DNA from: Litorilituus sp.
GTDB lineage: Bacteria > Pseudomonadota > Gammaproteobacteria > Enterobacterales > Alteromonadaceae
Assembly (NCBI GenBank): GCA_030754235.1
Contig: JASMAS010000097.1
Span: forward strand, 41,196-105,195
DNA length: 64,000 bases
Direction of reading: 5' to 3'
Part shown: piece by piece, positions 58,911 to 64,000 of the stretch
Layout: every line of letters starts with the position of its first letter
How positions within the stretch are numbered: the stretch's first letter is position 1
Notes under the pieces: model-generated
What the model saw: only the letters and a program-made list of their open reading frames with translations
The model's database searches: none
Told to the model about the DNA's origin: nothing
Made by a program: the position numbers and the translations under genes

Positions 58911-60053
58911 ATGAAGGTTTTAGTATTAGGAGCTGGCCAATTAGCCCGGATGATGGCATTGGCGAGTAAGCCTTTGAATATTGAACTTAGAGCTTATGAT
59001 GTTGGTAGCGCTCAAGTAGTTGATCCTTTATCACCGGGTATATCATTCGGTGATTTAAGTGCAGGTATTGAGTTTGCAAATGTTATTACTGCAGAGTTTG
59101 AGCATATTAGTCATCAAGTGTTAGCACAGTGCGAGGCATCGGGGAAATTATTGCCAACTAGTCAATCTATCAAAACAGGCGGAGATAGAAGGTTAGAAAA
59201 GTCACTGCTTGAACAAGCAGGTGTTAACAATGCAACGCACAAGGTGGTTAGCACAAAAACTGATTTTGATGATGCGATTGCTACTTTAACTTTTCCCCTT
59301 ATTGTAAAAAGTGCATTGGCTGGTTATGACGGTAAAGGACAATGGCGATTAAAAGCGTTAGCTCAAACTGAAGCTGTGTGGCGGGAAGTTGATACATTCA
59401 TTAAAGAAGATACTAGTGGTCAGTCACAAGCTGTGGTCGTTGAGCAAATGGTTTCTTTTGATCGCGAATTGTCCATGGTAGGGGTTCGTAGTAAAACGGG
59501 CAAAACTCAATCCTATCCATTAACTGAAAATCATCATACCAATGGTGTATTAAGTGTTTCTTTAGCAACGAATGAATATCAATCTTTACAATCACAAGCT
59601 TCCGATGCCTTTAATAAAATAGCTAATGCGCTAGATTATGTTGGGGTATTGGCTATTGAATTTTTCCAAGTGGGTGATGCACTGCTGGTTAATGAAATTG
59701 CACCGCGCGTTCATAACTCAGGTCATTGGACTCAACAGGGTGCTGATACTTGTCAATTCGAAAATCATATACGTTCCGTATGTCATTTACCGCTAGGCTC
59801 TACAGACTTAATTAGGCCAACAGCTATGATTAATGTGGTAGGGACTGACAGTGTTCCCGATAGCATATTAAGTATACCTAGTGTCACAATGCACTGGTAT
59901 GGGAAAACTAAACGGGCAGGACGTAAAATGGGGCATATTAATGTTTCAGGCAGCGATAAAAAAGAGTTACTTTATCGCTTACAGCAGGTCGCTAAGCAAT
60001 TGCCTAAAATCGATTTTCCAGAAGTAAGCAACTACGTGAATCAGTTGTTATAA
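58911..60053 (+). CDS. purK: 5-(carboxyamino)imidazole ribonucleotide synthase
   Basis: 380 aa ATP-grasp; VLGAGQLARMMALA, EIAPRVHNSGHWTQ; downstream of purE. Confidence 0.97.
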   Translation: MKVLVLGAGQLARMMALASKPLNIELRAYDVGSAQVVDPLSPGISFGDLSAGIEFANVITAEFEHISHQVLAQCEASGKLLPTSQSIKTGGDRRLEKSLLEQAGVNNATHKVVSTKTDFDDAIATLTFPLIVKSALAGYDGKGQWRLKALAQTEAVWREVDTFIKEDTSGQSQAVVVEQMVSFDRELSMVGVRSKTGKTQSYPLTENHHTNGVLSVSLATNEYQSLQSQASDAFNKIANALDYVGVLAIEFFQVGDALLVNEIAPRVHNSGHWTQQGADTCQFENHIRSVCHLPLGSTDLIRPTAMINVVGTDSVPDSILSIPSVTMHWYGKTKRAGRKMGHINVSGSDKKELLYRLQQVAKQLPKIDFPEVSNYVNQLL

Positions 60054-60070
60054 TTTTGTGTTGTGTCTTT

Positions 60071-60099
60071 AAAATGGCTGATTTGCTATTAGCCATTTT
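60071..60099 (+). terminator. Hairpin terminator after purK
   Basis: aaaatggct-gatttgctatt-agccatttt followed by T-rich sequence. Confidence 0.75.
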
Positions 60100-60143
60100 G
60101 TTATTTTATTTCTAATTAATCTTTAGGTTGTTTTAAAAAGCTT

Positions 60144-60689
60144 ATGTCTGCGCTGTTCAATGCTTATCAAAATGGTGGTGTTATAGCCTATCCAACCGAG
60201 GCTGTATTTGGCTTAGGCTGTGATCCTGAGAACGCGCAAGCAATTAAAAAGCTGCTTACTATAAAAAAGAGACCGGCAGAAAAAGGCCTTATCCTGCTCG
60301 CTGGTGATTTTAAGCAATTATTGCCCTATTTAAATATATCACAATTATCACAAGCTCAAATTAAGACTATACTTTGCCGCTGGCCTAATAGCATAACGCA
60401 GGTGTTACCGGCTAAGCCTGGTGTTTCTCCGCTTTTAACTGGTGCTTTTAATAGTATCGCCGTTCGTATAACAAATCATCCCGATGTGGTAGCACTATGT
60501 CAAGCCACTAAACGACCTATTGTATCTACTAGTGCAAATTTAACAGGGCAGCTTCCAGCAAAAACCTGGCAGCAAGTGCAAGTGCAATTAGCAGATAAAG
60601 TTGATTTTATTCTCAAATCAGTAACCTTAGGCTACTCAAAACCTTCCCAAATTATTAATGGTTTAACTGGCGATATATTACGTCAATAA
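60144..60689 (+). CDS. tsaC: Threonylcarbamoyl-AMP synthase
   Basis: 181 aa Sua5/YciO/YrdC family; [33 protein letters not shown]. Confidence 0.95.
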   Translation: MSALFNAYQNGGVIAYPTEAVFGLGCDPENAQAIKKLLTIKKRPAEKGLILLAGDFKQLLPYLNISQLSQAQIKTILCRWPNSITQVLPAKPGVSPLLTGAFNSIAVRITNHPDVVALCQATKRPIVSTSANLTGQLPAKTWQQVQVQLADKVDFILKSVTLGYSKPSQIINGLTGDILRQ

Positions 60690-60886
60690 TATCTCCGTGA
60701 TAAATATCAACGAGTCACAAACTAATTAAAATCAAACTTCATACTAAAAGTTCAATTTTTGCATGGAATTTACTTTTATTTCTTCGGGGTTGAACCGCCG
60801 GATATTTTACTTAGAATTTATCGTGTGATAAATATCATTTTTCAGCGGTGTTTTTCTTTGTTTTTCAAGTTCCCCATCAAAATAAC

Positions 60887-60900
60887 TTGATCGAAATCAA
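60887..60900. promoter_or_regulatory. FNR-type binding site upstream of ompW
   Basis: TTGATCGAAATCAA, exact match to the TTGAT-N4-ATCAA consensus. Confidence 0.75.
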
Positions 60901-61004
60901 TAATAAAAAACATAACAAAAAATTGCTGAAAAACCTTGCGCTAGATCAAGTTTTAAAAGCACCGTGGTTTTATTATATCCACAATAATTTAAGGGGAATA
61001 AAAA

Positions 61005-61703
61005 ATGAGAAAAACATTACTATCTTTAGCACTACTTTCTACTCTTTCTACAGCGGTTTTCGCTAACCAAGCCGGCGATATCTTAGTTCGTGGCGGTTTA
61101 ACCTCAGTTAATCCTGATAGTGATAAAGCGGCTATCTTGCTAGGTGGTTCAGATGCAACAGGTGCTTCACTGAGTGTTGATGACAACACTCAGTTAGGTT
61201 TAAACTTTGTGTATTTCTATAACAGCAACTGGGCTTTTGAACTTTTAGCGGCAACGCCATTTACCCATGATGTTACATTAAATGATCCTACAGCAGCATT
61301 AGGTGGCGCATTAGGTGTTCCAGCAGGTCTTGATGGTGTAAAACTTGCTGAGGTAACTCACTTACCACCCACATTGAGCGCTCTATATTATTTTGATACA
61401 GATACAGCTTTTAAACCTTATGTTGGTATAGGTGTAAACTACACCGTGTTTTTCGAAGAAGAATTTGAAGCGGCACCAAAAAGTTTAGGGCTAAGTAACT
61501 TGAAACTAGATGGATCATTTGGTTTGGCAGCACAAATTGGTGCAGACTACCAAATTGACAAAAACTGGTCAGTAAACGTTTCTGCTCGTTATATTGATAT
61601 TTCAAGTGATGCAACTTTTGATGTTGGCCAAAGTAGTATTGGAGCAGCAAAAGTCGAAGTTAACCCAATGGTTTACTCAATAATGCTTGGTTATAAGTTC
61701 TAA
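61005..61703 (+). CDS. ompW: Outer membrane protein OmpW
   Basis: 232 aa; signal peptide, GDILVRGGLTSVNPDSD, PPTLSALYYFDTDTAFKPYVGIGVNYTVFF, C-terminal YSIMLGYKF. Confidence 0.95.
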   Translation: MRKTLLSLALLSTLSTAVFANQAGDILVRGGLTSVNPDSDKAAILLGGSDATGASLSVDDNTQLGLNFVYFYNSNWAFELLAATPFTHDVTLNDPTAALGGALGVPAGLDGVKLAEVTHLPPTLSALYYFDTDTAFKPYVGIGVNYTVFFEEEFEAAPKSLGLSNLKLDGSFGLAAQIGADYQIDKNWSVNVSARYIDISSDATFDVGQSSIGAAKVEVNPMVYSIMLGYKF

Positions 61704-61730
61704 TAAAACTTAAAAGCATAACCCATAATA

Positions 61731-61757
61731 AAAAGCAGTAATTCGTTACTGCTTTTT
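61731..61757 (+). terminator. Terminator hairpin with UUCG tetraloop after ompW
   Basis: aaaagcagtaa-ttcg-ttactgctttttt. Confidence 0.9.
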
Positions 61758-61817
61758 TATTTTCTTAAAAACATAATTCGGTTAGGCTATTGTTAATATC
61801 AATACTAGGCATGTTTT

Positions 61818-62636
61818 ATGGATCAATATCGCGTTTTTGGTAATCCAATAGCACAATCGCGCTCACCCTTTATTCACCTCGCTTTTGCTAAAGCGACAGG
61901 GCAACAGCTTCATTATAAAAGCCAATTTGTGGAGCATGGTGAATTTGCTAATGCTGTCAATGACCTTATTGCCCTAAAAGGTAAAGGGGCTAATGTTACT
62001 GCACCCTTTAAAGAAGAGGCACTAGCTATAGCAGATGTTTTATCTGAGCGTGCTCGATTAGCGGGTGCTGTTAACACTTTAACGTTGAAAGATGGCAAAA
62101 TTTATGGTGACAATACTGACGGTGAGGGCTTAGTTCAAGATTTACTTCGTCATAATATTGAATTACGAGATAGTAATATACTACTGCTAGGTGCTGGTGG
62201 CGCAGTAAAAGGAGTGCTGTTACCTTTGCTTGCTCAAAATCCAACAAGTATTACTATTGCTAACCGCACTGTTAGTAAAGCCGATGCTCTTATAAAGCAG
62301 TTTAATGATGGTAGACTTAATGCTTGTGGATTTGAGCAAACAGTGAATCAAGCGTTTGATTTGATCATTAATGCAACCTCGGCGAGTTTATCAGGTAACT
62401 TGCCTGCGATATCTAGCTCTATTATCAACTCTAAAGTTGTATGCTATGACATGGTCTACTCAAAACAACTAACACCATTTTTATCTTGGGCAAAAGAGCA
62501 GGGTGCAAGCACAGTTATTGATGGTTTGGGAATGCTAGTGGGTCAAGCTGCAGTAAGCTTTGCTATTTGGCGTGAGGTTAAACCTGAAGTAACCCCTGTA
62601 ATAAATCAACTTAAAAAAGCATTATTAGAAAGCTAA
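61818..62636 (+). CDS. aroE: Shikimate dehydrogenase
   Basis: 272 aa; VFGNPIAQSRSPFIHLAFA, GANVTAPFKEEA, LLLGAGGAVKGVL. Confidence 0.97.
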   Translation: MDQYRVFGNPIAQSRSPFIHLAFAKATGQQLHYKSQFVEHGEFANAVNDLIALKGKGANVTAPFKEEALAIADVLSERARLAGAVNTLTLKDGKIYGDNTDGEGLVQDLLRHNIELRDSNILLLGAGGAVKGVLLPLLAQNPTSITIANRTVSKADALIKQFNDGRLNACGFEQTVNQAFDLIINATSASLSGNLPAISSSIINSKVVCYDMVYSKQLTPFLSWAKEQGASTVIDGLGMLVGQAAVSFAIWREVKPEVTPVINQLKKALLES

Positions 62637-62640
62637 TATT

Positions 62641-62868
62641 ATGAATCAACGTATTGTATTTAATGATGATTATACTTTTGATACGCAGCAAGAGCTTTGG
62701 CGCTCTACTGCATTAATATCAGGAGAAATCATTACTATTTACTTTCATTCTATACTGTTAAAGAAAATGAAAGGGATTAATACTTGTACTAAGTTTGACT
62801 TAGAAGAGCTTGTTGAGTTTTGGCTCGAAAAAAATGAGCTACAAGGCAATAAAATACACATACCCTAA
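62641..62868 (+). CDS. DUF1488 family protein
   Basis: 75 aa, begins MNQRIVFNDDYTFD, directly downstream of aroE. Confidence 0.8.
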   Translation: MNQRIVFNDDYTFDTQQELWRSTALISGEIITIYFHSILLKKMKGINTCTKFDLEELVEFWLEKNELQGNKIHIP

Positions 62869-62869
62869 T

Positions 62870-63421
62870 CTAAAGCTCTGCTAAATAATCATTTTTCAAG
62901 TCAATATAGTTTAATGCCGACTGTTTAAGAAAAGCGTGCTCACTATCTTTTAATTTTCTCGCTTGTTTGACAGGGTTACCAAAATATAAATAACCACTCA
63001 TTAGTGTTTTATTTGGTGGAACTAAAGAACCTGCACCTATAAATACATCGTCTTCTATAGTCGCACCATCCATAATAATAGCTCCCATGCCTACTAATAT
63101 TCGGCTTCCTAAGTGGCAACCATGTAACATACATTTATGTCCTATGGTAACATCTTCACCAATAATTAATGGGTTACCTTTAGGGTTATTTTCACTTTTA
63201 CGAGTGACATGCAAAACAGTGCCGTCTTGAACATTTGTACGGGCACCAATGGTTATTTTATTGACATCCCCTCGAGCGGCAACTAAAGGCCATATACTGA
63301 CATCATTTGCTAAGGAGATATTACCAACAATTACAGAAGAGTTGTCAATATAGATACCATCACCAATTTTTGGTGCAACTCCCTTATAAGAACGGATTGA
63401 ATTGTGGTTATTAGTGCTCAT
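62870..63421 (-). CDS. Gamma-carbonic-anhydrase-like hexapeptide-repeat protein (YrdA-like)
   Basis: 183 aa left-handed beta-helix repeats; IGEDVTIGHKCMLHGCHLGSRILVGMGAIIMDGA. Confidence 0.93.
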   Translation of the reverse strand: MSTNNHNSIRSYKGVAPKIGDGIYIDNSSVIVGNISLANDVSIWPLVAARGDVNKITIGARTNVQDGTVLHVTRKSENNPKGNPLIIGEDVTIGHKCMLHGCHLGSRILVGMGAIIMDGATIEDDVFIGAGSLVPPNKTLMSGYLYFGNPVKQARKLKDSEHAFLKQSALNYIDLKNDYLAEL

Positions 63422-63664
63422 AACGACCTCTTTAGAGAAAACTAAAAAAAATAAAGATTACTAACCAATAAAATAGCATAAAACTCAACTTACAAGCCAA
63501 AGCTTATCGGATAATTAAACTTAATTATAAAATAGAAATTATATTTACAAAAAGAGTAAAAGATAAAAAAAAGGCAATTAGTATGCTTTTAAAGCAATAA
63601 ATATAAGGGCTGTATGATTACCGAACACTTAACAGAAAAAACACGTTTTTTTATAAAATAAAGG

Positions 63665-63692
63665 TTGACCTAAAAAGAAAAGTGTCTAAAAT
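63665..63692 (+). promoter_or_regulatory. Upstream rRNA operon promoter
   Basis: TTGACC-16 nt-TAAAAT followed by GCGCATCC. Confidence 0.7.
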
Positions 63693-63809
63693 GCGCATCC
63701 AGTTCCAAAGGGCAACCCAAAGAGCTGTTTTGATAAGTTTAGTATGATTAATGATTTATTAAACACCTTAGAAAACATTAAATTAATTTTAAATATTTTC
63801 AACAAAAGG

Positions 63810-63837
63810 TTGACATCAAAACTCGGAAGCGTATGAT
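63810..63837 (+). promoter_or_regulatory. Downstream rRNA operon promoter
   Basis: TTGACA-16 nt-TATGAT followed by ACGCATCC. Confidence 0.85.
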
Positions 63838-63910
63838 ACGCATCCTGCTTAAGGCAAGGCCTAAAGCAAACGTTAAGCACGAATGAGATGCTTAGCCATC
63901 CGAAAGGATA

Positions 63911-63923
63911 GATTCTTTAACAA
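63911..63923 (+). promoter_or_regulatory. rRNA leader boxA-like antitermination element
   Basis: GATTCTTTAACAA resembles boxA (TGCTCTTTAACA); the downstream leader continues to the edge with no 16S sequence yet. Confidence 0.75.
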
Positions 63924-64000
63924 TTAGTTATCATGCAATTTGTGTGGATACTCACATTAACGTACTTTTACCTAGCTACTTAGGTAGCAAAAAAACGCTT

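Noticed and set aside
63686-63880. 64-aa minus-strand ORF
   Set aside because: Lies across the rRNA promoters and leader; composition not protein-like.

Overview
This 64 kb window is the chromosomal replication-origin neighbourhood of a low-GC marine gammaproteobacterium. A Colwellia/Thalassotalea-like host is my inference from gene content and protein sequence. Most of the window is conserved core: a complete F-type ATP synthase operon (atpI-B-E-F-H-A-G-D-C), parA/parB, rsmG, mnmG, an oriC-like region between mnmG and mioC, mnmE-yidC-yidD-rnpA-rpmH, dnaA-dnaN-recF-gyrB, glyQ-glyS, trkH/trkA, rsmB-fmt-def, dprA-smg-yrdD-like, purE-purK, tsaC and aroE. The right edge carries the promoter/leader of an rRNA operon whose 16S gene must start beyond base 64000. 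I found no CRISPR array, prophage, toxin-antitoxin or defence island, no complete insertion sequence and no tRNA. I do not see a clear new multi-gene system. The non-routine signals are: (i) two perfect 16-bp parS palindromes inside the recF coding sequence; (ii) a three-copy dispersed repeat, one copy with imperfect terminal inverted repeats (MITE-like), one copy abutting a signal-peptidase-I gene remnant; (iii) a DUF4397-like lipoprotein gene that appears frameshifted, whose displaced C-terminus overlaps (TAATG) the start of an orphan winged-helix protein; (iv) a 33-codon ORF coupled by overlaps to both neighbours; (v) repeated operator-like dyads and a perfect FNR-type box upstream of ompW; (vi) a GATC cluster and DnaA boxes upstream of dnaA in addition to the oriC-like region.
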